A stretch of 64,000 nt of DNA from positions 1,178,001 through 1,242,000 of the forward strand of contig NC_089186.1 in NCBI RefSeq assembly GCF_947507565.1, given 5' to 3'. Shown here piece after piece: positions 34,375 through 46,200 of the stretch. The notes under the pieces are model-generated. The model was not told the origin of the DNA and ran no database searches. It saw only the letters and a program-made list of their open reading frames with translations. The DNA comes from Oscarella lobularis (lineage: Eukaryota; Porifera; Homoscleromorpha; Homosclerophorida; Oscarellidae). The position numbers and the translations under genes were made by a program. Within the stretch, counting starts at the first letter, position 1. The number at the start of each line of letters is the position of its first letter.

Positions 34375-37300
34375 TGTTATCTTTTCTGGCTGCAATCGAG
34401 AGCGGGAACATGAGAAAAGTTCGTAACTTTGTATCGAATGAGCCGATTACGTGGAAAACGGTGGTAAGCGAGGTACGTACACCTTTAGAAAAACAGCGGC
34501 GGCCGATAGAGTGTGCGGCCGGAGGCGATCGAGTCCGGCCAGCACTAATTAACCCTCTCTTGACTATGATTCTCTTTGTTCTAGGATGGTCTCTTTGCAA
34601 TTGCTCTCGCCATTTGGTGCAAGCATTGCGAGATGGTAAAGTACTTTCTTTCAGCGGGATGGGGCATCGAAAAACCAGTTGACACTAAGGTATATATGCC
34701 ACGTAGTCTACATGCACTCTTTTATAAATGATAATGCTTTGGTGATAGTACGGAGGAACGGCTTTTCTTTATGCTGCTCTCGTCGGGCCAGTCCATGCAT
34801 TAAATTTGCTTATTGGGAAAGGTTGCAACGTTCAAGCAACCGACGACGTTAGTTTTTTTGCATGTTCCCTCCTTTTGCGCTGAGACTCACCTTGCTGCTA
34901 ATTGTTGGCAGTTTGGAAATGGAGCTCTGGCTTGTGCGTGTTTTGGGGGTAATCTTGCAATCGTTAAAATATTGATTGAAATGGGGTTCTCGGTCAATGA
35001 AACTCACGAGGTGGACTATTCGTCTTCGCTAATAACAATGACATAATTTTGTCCAGCAGGATGACTACACGTCTTTGCATTGCGCAGCCGATCGGGGACA
35101 CGTGAAAATTGCCGCCTATCTAATAGAGAATGGAGCAAATATCGAGGCTGAAACCATAGTGCGTAAAATAATTAATCGAGTTTCGTGAAACGTCTAATTA
35201 AACCATGTGTTAGCATGGATATACACCTTTTCTTGTGGCTTGCCAGTGCCAACGTGTTGACGTGGTTGAGCTACTGTTGTCCAAAGGGTGCAATGTCTAT
35301 GCAAAGAGGGAAGTAAGTTCTTTTATTTTCGCAATTTTTTCATCTATTTGAACGAGAATTTAGCGAGGAGACGGAGCCTTGGCAATGGCATGTTGGAAAG
35401 GAAACGTCAATCTTGCTCTCGATCTTATCCAGGCTGGATTAGACGTCAATGAAGCTGAAGTGGTAGGCGATCTCTACATCTCAGGTTTCAAGTTTTTCAT
35501 TTATCACTTAGTTTGGCTTCACTTCCTTGCACTGGGCAGCTAAGAACGGGCGTCATTCGCTGGCAGATTTACTCATTATTGTTGGCGCTAATCTTGAAGT
35601 CAAAGACAAGGTACTGTATTCTCAGTGATGTAGTTCATCAGATTATTTTTTTCTATATAGTATTACTTAGTATACTGTTTTAGTTATTAATAGGTTTTAA
35701 TAGTTATGCAATGTTTGATGATGTTTGGTACTTCACATTATAGACTGGAAGCACACCGATTTTACTCTCTGCCGCAAGTGGCAATATTGATTTGCTAGAT
35801 ATGTTAGTGCTAAAAGGATGTGACGTTCAAGCAAAAAATAAGGAAAGTATTCTTTTTACCATACGAATTAGGCGTTCTAATCGTAATATTATTTAGTGGG
35901 GTTACGGTATCTTAGCTCATGCTATTCTTAACGGACGAGTGAAAATGGCAAAGAAACTTCTCGGGATGGGATTTTCGCTCTCTGAAAGAGACTATGTATG
36001 CTCTGCGTGTAAATCTTTTTCCTGCAGAAGATCAATCTGCTATATTAGTTTGGCCGTACGTCACTTCATATTGCAGTGACGTTTGGTAGAAGAAGGGTCG
36101 CTCAATTTTTAATTGAAAGTGGCGCCGATGTTGAGTCTCAGGATAAGGTTTGTTTTACGTCAAAACCCTTAGTGTGTTTTTACGGTCTGTACTTCATAGT
36201 GGGGAAGAACGCCCTTTCTTCAAGCTATTTGCAGTGGGCAGAAGGAATTTGCTAATTTTCTTCTTGCAAACGGCTGCAATCTTCACGCCGTTGATCATGC
36301 AAGACAAAGAGACTCTCCTTTATTTATCAATACACTGCACTATTATATATCAATAGGAAGGTCAAGGTGCTTTAGCATTGGCATGCATTGAAAATCATTG
36401 TGACGCGGCAGAGTGGCTGCTTTCCGAGTTCGGTGACAAGGTTTTATATGTTATTCAAGTTTTTGTTTGAAATAGTGGTCATCTGATTAGGATTTAAGTT
36501 GTTTTCTTCAATTAGCAGCCAGAATTGACGCCCACGAGCTAATCAACGTTCTTTTATCCAAAGGCGCCGATCCAGAAGCTCAGGATGAAGTATGACGTCT
36601 GCACTTGATCACCGTCTATATTAGTACTACTAGCTGATTTACCCGTTCATCGAACGGGTTGTTTAGGCGTTTGTATTCAGACATGAGCGCATATGAAATT
36701 ATGCTTATTCGGCCGTTTCTTGCAATATTCTAACGGCATTTTACAGCGTGTTGTCAACCCGCAGTGCCGCTCGCTGATAGGCCGGTTTTTCTGCGACCGT
36801 TACGACTCTATTCTGCTATATATCTCTAACGCTATATCTCTAATGCACGAATCGGGTCTCTTAAGCGCCGCTGCAATTCGACCTACGTGGGCTAGCTACG
36901 GCTTTTTTACCCGCGTTAGCTTATTGGAATACAGCTGCAGTTTCTTGTCGAAGCTCATTTACAGCCGCAAAAGCTATTCAAGGAGAAATCTCAGGCTGTA
37001 TACTCTGGTCATTTCCTACGCTGTAAACCAACTTGGTTTGTTTGGAGGCGCCCGATTAACATATCGTAACTATTTTGTCATCTATTTGGACATTCGGTAA
37101 TCGGTCGGGTCCATGTACAGCAGCCGATCCTTGGTAATTTGCAGCTGCGCTGAATCCGGTCGTAAGTCATTCGTAACTGCTGTACATGATAGTCCTTGCC
37201 CACTAAAAAAGCTTCAGTAGCGGGCCTCGGCATATAAGTAAACCGCTCCTCTACCCAATCGCGCGGTCCCATCGCAGCAGAAGCAGACGGTCACGATCTA

Positions 37301-40300
37301 TTCACAGCTGCTCCAACCGGGCTAATCGCTGCATGCAGCAGCAGAAGAAACAGCAGCAGCAGTAGTCGCGTCGGTCAATTCACTGCTCAGATCAATCTGC
37401 GCAGTAGTCGCGCGTTTAGCTGTTGCATATGGTCCAGCCTACTGAAGATGCGAAATAACCTCTCTCGTTTCCAGCGCTACTAATAGACTGGAGCCGCTTT
37501 GCAGCTGTGAATAGACCGGTCCTTGTCCAAGAGCCGCAACCGGGCAAATTAACCTAATTCTATTTCGCAGCAAAGATGAGTTTAACGATTTTGTCTTTTC
37601 AAAATCGGCACATCGTTTATCTTCCCATCATTTAAAGCTGCCACGCAAGTGAACTGCAATATGCTGTAAACTCAGGGGGAAAACACGAATCAGGGATACA
37701 TACCCGGAAGCAGGGCATGGTACACTGCGAATTGCACTATGCAGCATTAAACTCAGGCGAAAAACATGCATCAGGAATACATACCCTGCAAGCAGGGAAT
37801 GGTAGACTGTGAATTGCACTATGTACAGTATGCAGTAAACTGAGGGGGAAAACGTGCATCAGGGATAGATACCCTGCAAGCAGGGCATGGTACACTGCGA
37901 ATTGCACTATGCGGTATTAAACTCAGGCGAAAAACATGCATCAGGGATACATACCCTGCAAGCAGGGAATGGTACACTGTGAATTGCACGATGTACAGTA
38001 TGCAGTAAACTCAGGGGGAAAACGTGCATCAGGGATACATACCCTGCAAGCAGGAAGTGGTACACTGCGAATTGCACCATGCGGTAAACTCAAAGAGGAA
38101 AACATGCATCACGGATACATACCCTGCAAGCAGGGAATGGTACACTGTGAATTGCACTACGCACAGTATGCAGTAAACTCAGGGGTAAAACGTGCATCAG
38201 GGACACATACCCTGCAAGCAGGGCATGGTACCCTGCGAATTGCACCATGCGGTAAACTGAGGGGGAAAACGTGCATCAGGGATACATACCCTGCAAGCAG
38301 GGCATAGTACACTGCGAATTGCACTATGCGGTATTAAACTCAGGCGAAAAACATGCATCAGGGATACATACCCTGCAAGCAGGGAATGGTACACTGTGAA
38401 TTGCACTATGTACAGTATGCAGTAAACTCAGGGGGAAAACGTGCATCAGGGATACATACCGTGCAAGCAGGAAGTGGTACAGTGTCAATTGCACCATGCG
38501 GTAAACTCAGGAGGAAAACACGCATCAGGGATACATACCCTGCAAGCAGGGAATGGTACACTGTGAATTGCACTACGCACAGTATGCAGTAAACTCAGGG
38601 GTAAAACGTGCATCAGGGACACATACCCTGCAAGCAGGGCATGGTACCCTGCGAATTGCACCATGCGGTAAACTCAGGGGGAAAACGTGCATCAGGGATA
38701 CATACCCTGCAAGCAGGGCATAGTACACTGCGAATTGCACTATGCGGTATTAAACTCAGGCGAAAAACATGCATCAGGGATACATACCCTGCAAGCAGGG
38801 AATGGTACACTGTGAATTGCACTATGTACAGTATGCAGTAAACTCAGGGGGAAAACGTGCATCAGGGATACATACCCTGCAAGCAGGAAGTGGTACAGTG
38901 TCAATTGCACAAAAACATGCATCAGTGATACGTACTCTGCAAGCAGGGAATGGTACACTGCGAATTCCACTATGCGGTAAACTTAACTCAGGGGGGAAAC
39001 ATGCATCAGGGATACACGTATTGCAAGGGCAGGGCACTCTACCAGGAGTCGCTGGAACCTCGCAGCGAGGTCGCTTTCGCGCGGAAGAAGCCATGGAAAA
39101 ACGGAAAGACAAAGGAAGATGGCGGCGGAGAAAATATGCATAGCGCACTCTAAGGCGATTCGAATTGGGGCGAAACGCGACTTCACGGCGGCGATTGCTC
39201 GATTCGGACCGGTAGAGAACCCGCGCGAGACGTCGCGTTTGGAATTCCGGCGCGATCGGCGGCTCGGGAAAGCGGCGGCGGAGGAGGATCCGCGGCGGGG
39301 GTCCCGACGATCGCGCGTTCAATCGATCGCGCGGAAGGGCGTTCGAAGCGCAGCGGCGCGATCGAAGCGCGGTCACGGCGGCGTCGGGCGGCGAAATTTG
39401 AAGGCGAAAACGCGAGGTCCCGCATTGGAAACGCAGGCCCCGTACGAAGCTCCGTAAATTATGGGAAGATTTCTAGTGGGACTGTACTGCACTTCTGACT
39501 GCTGTTGAGTTTGGGAGTGACCACGTCATTGATTTGCTTTTAAAAAAGAATTGCGACATCCATGCGAGAACGAAGAAAGGCGAATGCGCTCTTGATTTGG
39601 CGATCATGGGAGGGCGACTAGATTTGCTTCGTCGATTTGTGAAGGCGGGCGTTAAAGCTACGTGTCTTTCACCTGCAAGTTTCCAATAAAACCCGCCTGT
39701 TAATATTAAATAGTGATTTAGAAAATACTGCAATTTTTACACGAAGCGGCGGAAAATGGAAGTAAAGAGGCGGATCAATTTTACAAAAAGGTTCATTAAT
39801 TTGATAAGCAGTGTAGTCTATTGTTTATTGTCGACATTTTTGTTTTGAAGATTCTTACTCTTCAATTTTCAGAAAATCCATTGAAATGGGCGTCTCCTCA
39901 GGAAAGCTATCGTCAATCTGCTACTTTGTTATGAGAATTCGCTATTCTAGGAAAGAGAAAAGATGCAGCTGGAAATTGAGCGTCTCACTGCCAGACTGTC
40001 TCTTCAAGAAACTGGGGCTTCTTCTCCTTGTGCGCATGAAATGGTTGAAGAGGACTGCTGCAGTGCTGTTACCCCAGTACGTAAGCGCTTTTGCGTTTAT
40101 TAAGCGCAACTTCCGCAGTTTAGCGATTACTTGTATTCAGGACAAGGAGCTGCATCAAAGTTTGAAAGAAACGGAAAAACAAAAGGATGCTTTTCATAAG
40201 CCACTCCATGGTTTTTGAGACATTCTCTAGTTGAGGTTTTCTGACCTGTTATTTAGTGAAACTATTGAGCGAGACTGAAAAGAAACTTGAAGCTAAAGAT

Positions 40301-41680
40301 CGAAAACTTGGTTCTCTTTTTTGTAAATGCGTGAGAAATATTGAATTTTGATCGTACGTTTTAGCTGAAACGCTGCAGGTATATGAGAAAAAATTAGCTG
40401 TGGCTGAAAGGAATCATGGTAACTCTTCAAAATGTTTTTGTGCACTAATTTAGCTAATGTTTTCTTACACTGACTCTTAAGAAGCTCAATTAAGAGCCAT
40501 CGCCGTAGAGAAAGACATTCAGCTCGAGAATTCCAAAAAAGAGATCAATGCAATTCGACTTGACCATGGTATGATTTTCTTATTATAGACATCATAGTAT
40601 GATACGTATTCCTAGCGAACTTGGCGGAACGGTACGATGATACTGTAGCTTCACTGAGAGCTGTTATAGAAGAAAAAGCAGAGCAGGACAGGCAGCTGGA
40701 AAAAGCAAGAGAACAAGAAGATCTTCTACGAATTCCTGCTGAAGCAGTCAGAATAACGGAAACTAAGCTCGGAGGCGGATCTTACGGAGGTGAAAATAAG
40801 GTGTTTCGGAAAGAAGTTTTCTAAAGCTAAGACGCTTTTAGAAGTGAGAGTCGGATACTGGCGTGAATGTCCCGTCGCTGTCAAGATCTTCTTTGAATGC
40901 CTCGACACCGAATACTATCTTTGCCTGTTTCAACAAGAGATCGCCGTCTGCAGTCGAGTTCGTCATCCGAACGTCGTTTCTTTGTACGGAGTAACGACAG
41001 AGAACGGCGTTCCACTTCGAATCATCACCGAGCTTCTCGAAGGGTCACTTTCTGACGTCATCAGAGCCGCACATCGCTCTGACTGCCCCCTCCACCTACG
41101 AGAACAAATTGACCTGGGGTTAGGAATTGCAGCTGGACTCACCTATCTGCATCAATTAGGATCGGACGGCATTTTGCACGGCGACATTCGCTCTTCCAAC
41201 GTCGTCGTCACCTCTTCCATGGAAGCAAAGCTATGCGATTTGGGCGCCGCTCACTTCGCCGAAGTGTCACTCTCCGCCGGACCGTTGAGTCCTCAATATT
41301 TGGCTCCTGAACGAAGTCCAGATAAGCGTCGCGGTGGCCGTGAGCGGAATACGAAGATGGCCGACGTGTGTAGCTTGGGAGTGACGCTAGTTGAGTTGAT
41401 GACTGGAGAGCAACCGGTCCCCAGTCTTCGATTTGCGCAGTCTGCCAAAGTCGGTCATCCGGTGGTAAAGAAGATGTGCCGCCAGATGATTAGCGTCGAT
41501 CCCAGAGCGAGACCAGTTGCTGACGAGTGCTTAGCTGTTTTTGCTCGCGTCCAGCGATCAGACGAATTATACGATGAGTGCTACCCAAAGAGGAATGTGA
41601 AGGGAAAGATACATGGAGGTCAGGTAAGCTTGGTCTTTCCGGATTTGTCTCAGCATCGCTCAGTGGAAAGTGTTGTCTAA
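34375..41680 (+). CDS. Ankyrin-coiled coil-TKL kinase protein
   Basis: Fifteen or so ankyrin exons: 34375-34472, 34585-34689, then 99-nt exons near 34749, 34912, 35060, 35214, 35365, 35512, 35745, 35895, 36050 and 36200, an 84-nt exon near 36358, a 99-nt exon near 36490, and a double one at 39477-39674. Coiled-coil exons lie at 39722-39790, 39951-40076, 40141-40210, 40257-40310, 40366-40420, 40483-40569 and 40615-40790. The kinase exon is 40842-41680 (LGGGSYGEVRVGYW across the splice, VAVKIF, GVTTENGVP, HGDIRSSN, CDLGAA, YLAPER). HGD replaces HRD and DLG replaces DFG, but Lys, catalytic Asp and Asn remain. Repeats cycle through three kinds. Donors after 36298 and 39674 are GC, and one near 35843 reads GAAAGT. 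One intron (36589-39476) is expanded by satellite DNA. The first coding exon is uncertain. Probably a cytosolic scaffold kinase. Confidence 0.82.
36589..37650 (+). other. Left part of expanded intron
   Basis: No exon is recognised. It holds short hairpins: CCCGTTCATCGAACGGG at about 36643, and CATGTACAGCAG with its inverse CTGCTGTACATG at about 37110-37190. GCAGTAGTCGCG occurs twice near 37360-37410. The matching intron in the paralogue at 19263-19311 is about 50 nt, so all of this is added DNA. Confidence 0.45.
37651..39035 (+). repeat. Satellite array with five-unit higher-order repeat
   Basis: Seventeen units of 58-89 bp, each with AAAACRTGCATCAGGGATACA, CCCTGCAAGCAGGG (an inverted repeat) and TGCGAATTGCACTATG. 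Spacing between unit starts from 37849 is 82, 89, 79, 88, 78, then 82, 89, 79, 88, 79, then 82, 89. The array therefore repeats in a block of about 416 bp made of five units. Long open frames on both strands through it are by-products of the period. It sits inside an intron. Confidence 0.92.
39036..39445 (+). other. CpG-dense block inside the intron
   Basis: Very GC-rich stretch with many CG dinucleotides (CGATCGCG, GCGGCG, CGCGCG), unlike the AT-rich introns around it. It starts where the satellite ends. It may be the end of the inserted element or a CpG island. No frame is clearly coding. Confidence 0.5.
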
Positions 41681-43241
41681 ACTAGTTATCTCCTTTACCA
41701 CTTTGAATGCTGTTTTTTCATTTTATTTACGTCACTTTTATTGTTTATTGTTGTTCTTACTATATGTTCTCCTAAACTCCTATAGCTATTTCATATCTTA
41801 AGCGTCTACTTTCATTTTAATATTCGCACAATGTTTCTTTTTGTCACTCAAATTCCAACAAATTGTCACGTGGATAAAATCACGTGATGAGTTTTCGAAA
41901 TTCCCGAATAAGAAATTGGTCAACCGAAGGAAAATAACGCTATTCTCGTCTCGTTGTCGACTTTTTCGCACGTCGACCGTCTCCTTGTCGACTCTTTTGC
42001 ACGTCGACGCAATTGAAAGCGTATGTGACGACACGACGAGTCGTTCTTTTTCCTACAGCGAATTTTTGTGGCAGGCGACTGGTCGAGCGTTTCTTTACGT
42101 CGAAATCTTGACGAGAATAGCATAGAGAAGAACGTCACAGCTCAAAGTAAAACGCACGACTCGAGCAAGCGACGAACATTCACCGCGAAGTGTAACTCTA
42201 GCCAGATCCTCGCTTGGACAGTGAGGGCCTGGCTCGCAGACTATCTACGAGCAGTATAGCTCAGGTCCCGCCCGCGCTAGTTCCTAATTCACCTGCTGCG
42301 GAACGTTATCGCCGCGGCCGGCGGTCGATCCGGGCCTACGTCTGGGTCCTCTGGCTGGCCTCTATCCTGTCAAAATTCGTTTGCAAGCCGGCCGCGCAAC
42401 CTCCGAAGTCTTTTCCCTGAGCGAGAACGAAAAGAATGGGTGCTATACTGCGCTATGTAACGTTCGTTGAGCTAGTCTACTAGTAGTAGATCTACGGCCA
42501 GAGGACAAAATCATTTCTGCTGATTCTATCATCGGTGTCAACAGACAGATAGATAGGATGCAACGCCCAAAGGGGAACAAACGTGTAAAATTAATTTTTT
42601 CTGTACCTTTGCTGTAATTACAAAAGGCTTGATTTTCTAAATTGTGAACGTCTTAGCTTTGTAACGGTGTTGCATTTTCTTTTCTAGATACGTTGACGAT
42701 AGAATTTCAGGGTCATCTCTTTTACATTCCTGGTCAACGTAGGAAAAGAACGCGAGCTCCTCGATCAATCCGCCGGCAGTCCCTATACGTCGGTGAGAAT
42801 CACGACGCCAACGATTGACCGATGGTATACGACCTTTAAAACCCTCTCGACGATACGCTCTCGACAATACGTTTGTCCAAACCATTCCGTCGAAATTATG
42901 TCTATTCCATCGCCGAGTTAATGGTGTGGATTCCAAGGCAATAGGTAGTCGACTGTTGTCTGCTGGAAGAAAAGTGCAGCGGCGATTTGGACATCACCGA
43001 CGCTAAACTGGTGAGACAGCTGCTGATGCAGGCACGCCACACCGTCTATCCCGGCCTCCGCGGAATTAGAGCGCTCTAGCGGAATTTTGATTAGCATTTT
43101 TTCCTGTTTGTCGCGTGATCAAAGGTCACCATATATGCGCATGCTTTATGCAATTGCTCTCAATTTGCAACTTGCAGCCGTTCTCGTTCTTCATCCCCGC
43201 GTCGGTGTTCGAGTTGTGAGCTTCTGAGCTAGCTCTAGGCA
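41681..43241. other. Intergenic, upstream of sacsin homologue
   Basis: It contains a short cluster of GTCGAC(G/T) and CACGTCGAC repeats at about 41955-42010 and a GC-rich patch at about 42230-42400. Open frames on either strand show no family resemblance. No TATA box is seen at the 43242 start. Confidence 0.4.
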
Positions 43242-46200
43242 ATGAGCCATTCTTCTGGTGCAGGTTAGCTTTTTGCTTTAGTTAATGCAGTCTGCTCTTC
43301 GCCAACCCGAGCGTCCGGCGCTTCTCTCTAACCGCTGTATTTCTTCTACGAACTGTAGCTAGATTTCCTTTGCAAATGAAAGTAGCTACGCGTCAATTAC
43401 ATGCACTATTGTCTCCTTTTTCCGCAACGCGGCTCCACGTGCTTTTAGCTGCATAAATTAGCTAATTTGATTATGTAATTCGCAGGCATGGCTCAACGCT
43501 TTGGGAAAAAGTTTGGCCAGCGGACGCCGCCTCTGAGCAAATTATTGAAGGACATTCTCGAGAGATACCCAGAGGGAGGTCAAATTCTCAAGGTCCTCAA
43601 CGAGCACCGATGAAATAAATTATTCGTCACGTGTCTGGTTATAGGAACTCGTTCAAAATGCCGACGATGCAGGCGCAACCGAAGTTCAGTTTCTTTTGGA
43701 CGCAAGACCGAATGCATATGGAAGAGATACGCTCATCAATGAGGAGATGAAGCAGTTTCAAGGGCCGGCCCTCTATGCCCAAAATAACGCCGTCTTTCAA
43801 GAGAAGGATTGGGAAGGAATTCAAAAGCCATATCAAAGCGTTAAAGAGGAAGATCCGATGAAAGTGGGCCGCTTTGGAATCGGTTTCAATTCCGTGTATC
43901 ATTTGACCGGTAAAACTTGCACATAATCTCTAAGCTTTTAATCTATTGGCTGCCTTTTAGATTTACCAAGTGTTGTCAGTGGAAACACTGTGGGGTTTTT
44001 TGACCCTCACGAGAAATACGTTGCTGAGGGTGAATCTGGTCGCTCTTATCTCCTCAGTGACGCCAGTACTTTTCCTGATCAGTTCTCTCCATACAACGTT
44101 CTTGGCTGCAGAGTTTCTGACGGCGACTTTATGGGGACGCTCTTTCGTTTTCCGCTGAGAACGAATGGCTCAACGTCAGAACTAAGCAAGAGCACTCCCT
44201 CACCAGCGAGTATTCACAGTCTATTTGAGTCCTTCGAAACTGACGCTCATCTCGTTCCTCTCTTTTTGAAATCCGTGTCTTCCATCAAAATTCTTGAATG
44301 GAATCTAGGCAAGGCAGCCCCGGAGGAATTATTCAGCGTCGCCCTTGGTAGCGATACCAAAGAATGCGTTGAAGATGCACGAAAGCGACTAGAAGCTGGT
44401 ATCAGGGATAACCGTGCATTAGTTCAAGAAGCCTTCACCGCTAGTGTCGTGTGCTGCAATCGCGGTGATCAACCCGTAACACAACGCTGGCTCGTGGTAC
44501 ATTACATCTCCAAGCAGCACGCTAAAGTTGCCCAAATGGCTACTGAGTTGAAGCAGTTGCCTTGGGTGGGACTTGCTCTTCCCTTGGAGCCCTTCACAAA
44601 GCAGGCTGTTGGCTTAGGCCGAATATTCTGCTTTTTACCGCTTCCTCCTAGTGATGACGACGACAGCAATACCGGTTTGCCCATACACGTCCACGGATCG
44701 TTCAGCGTTGCGGACAATCGTCGAAGTCTGAAGTGGCCCGGAGCTGACAGGCAGGCAGATGAAAAGGCTTTGTGGAATCATTTGTTGCTGGAGCATCTAA
44801 TTGTTCCTGCGTACAGTTGGCTGATCAGAAGAGCTATTTCGCTTTCTCTTGATCACGCGAGCGTCTACAGAGCGTGGCCCCGTCCGCGTGACGTTAAGAA
44901 TCATTGGAAGACAAAAGTGCTTCCTGGATTGTTGTCTGACTTGAAGAACTATGCGATTCTCTGGACAAAAGCACACGGAGGAAAATGGATTGAAATTTCC
45001 GATTCCGTTCTGAACGACTCTTCTACATTGGGCGAGCACAGGAGAGTGGCGTTTGAAGAAATGATTGTAATTGGAAAAAACGTTGCCTTAGCTCCAGAAA
45101 ACGTCTTGGAATGTTTGGAATACGTCAGCACTAACTATAGAGCTTTTGACTGCGCGTTCATTCGCTCTGCACTTAAGGAAAATTGTCACTATCAAATGCT
45201 ATCTCGCCGAGAAAAGCTGAGCCTACTTCATTGCGTTCTGGAAGATAATTCCTATTCAGAATTAGACGGGATTTGTCTTCTACCAGTGAGCAACTTTACG
45301 TTTGTCGCCTTTCAGCTTCGTCGGAGGTACGTTCCAGGTGAAGAAGTGTACATTGCAGACGACGAATTTCCTTTTTCTTTGTTTCCTGGGATAGAAAATA
45401 AATTTCTTGACGCGTCCGTTGAAAAGCCGCTGTTCAAGAAACTGACGTCGCGTCCAAGCTGCACTTCCTTGCGACTGAAGCACTTAGAAGTTCACAGCGT
45501 CTCCAAGCTTCTGAAAAGTGTCTTCGATGAGACTTGGACGGCCATAAGACGTGACGTGCGCACTGTCCATTGGAATCCCGCGCAGCGTGGTCACCCAACC
45601 AGGGAATGGATGCAACAGCTCTGGCAGTGGCTGGCATGGCATGGCAGTGTCCTAAGTGACTTGACCGGATACACCATTGTGCCACATAGCCGTTGCACGA
45701 GGTTGGCTCAGCTTATTCGTCAGGAAAATGTTATCTTTGCTCAGCACGACTCTTTTTCAGTTCAGCTGCCGCCGTCGGTATCGGCAGCTCTTGATAACAC
45801 TGGATGCGTGGTTCTTCAAGACTGTCCCGAGTACGTTTCCTCCAACGGCGAATTGACAAAGTATATTTGGTCTCCACTGAACGTTTTGGCATGTCTTGCC
45901 AAAGTCTCAGTGCCTGTGGTTCAGCAGTCATCTTTAAGCTGGTCTCCTCAACAGTGTGAAGAAATGCTTTCCTTTCTTTACAAAATCGTTGGGACTAATC
46001 CGCCTAGAGATGACGATCAACGTATTCCTCTCTTATATCTTCCTTTGTTTCGTCGTTACCAGACAAACGCTTATGTATGTCTGGTAAATTGCAACAATAT
46101 TGCTCCTCGTTCGCTGATGAAAGGTCTTCCTATTCGCAGGGATCTACTGACATTTCCAAATCACGAAGAATCTGCAATTTTGAAGCACATGTCTCATTTC

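Noticed and set aside
36643-36659. Small hairpin as an RNA gene or terminator
   Set aside because: Short, isolated and in an intron; nothing supports a function.
37651-39035. A CRISPR-like array
   Set aside because: Unit length, lack of unique spacers and eukaryotic intron context show a tandem satellite.
37628-39143. Many open frames on both strands with repeated peptides
   Set aside because: They are products of the satellite period, inside an intron, and shift with unit length.
18562-41680. The idea that the cluster encodes NLR proteins
   Set aside because: No NACHT or NB-ARC domain is seen; the only nucleotide-binding domain is Roc, with COR after it.
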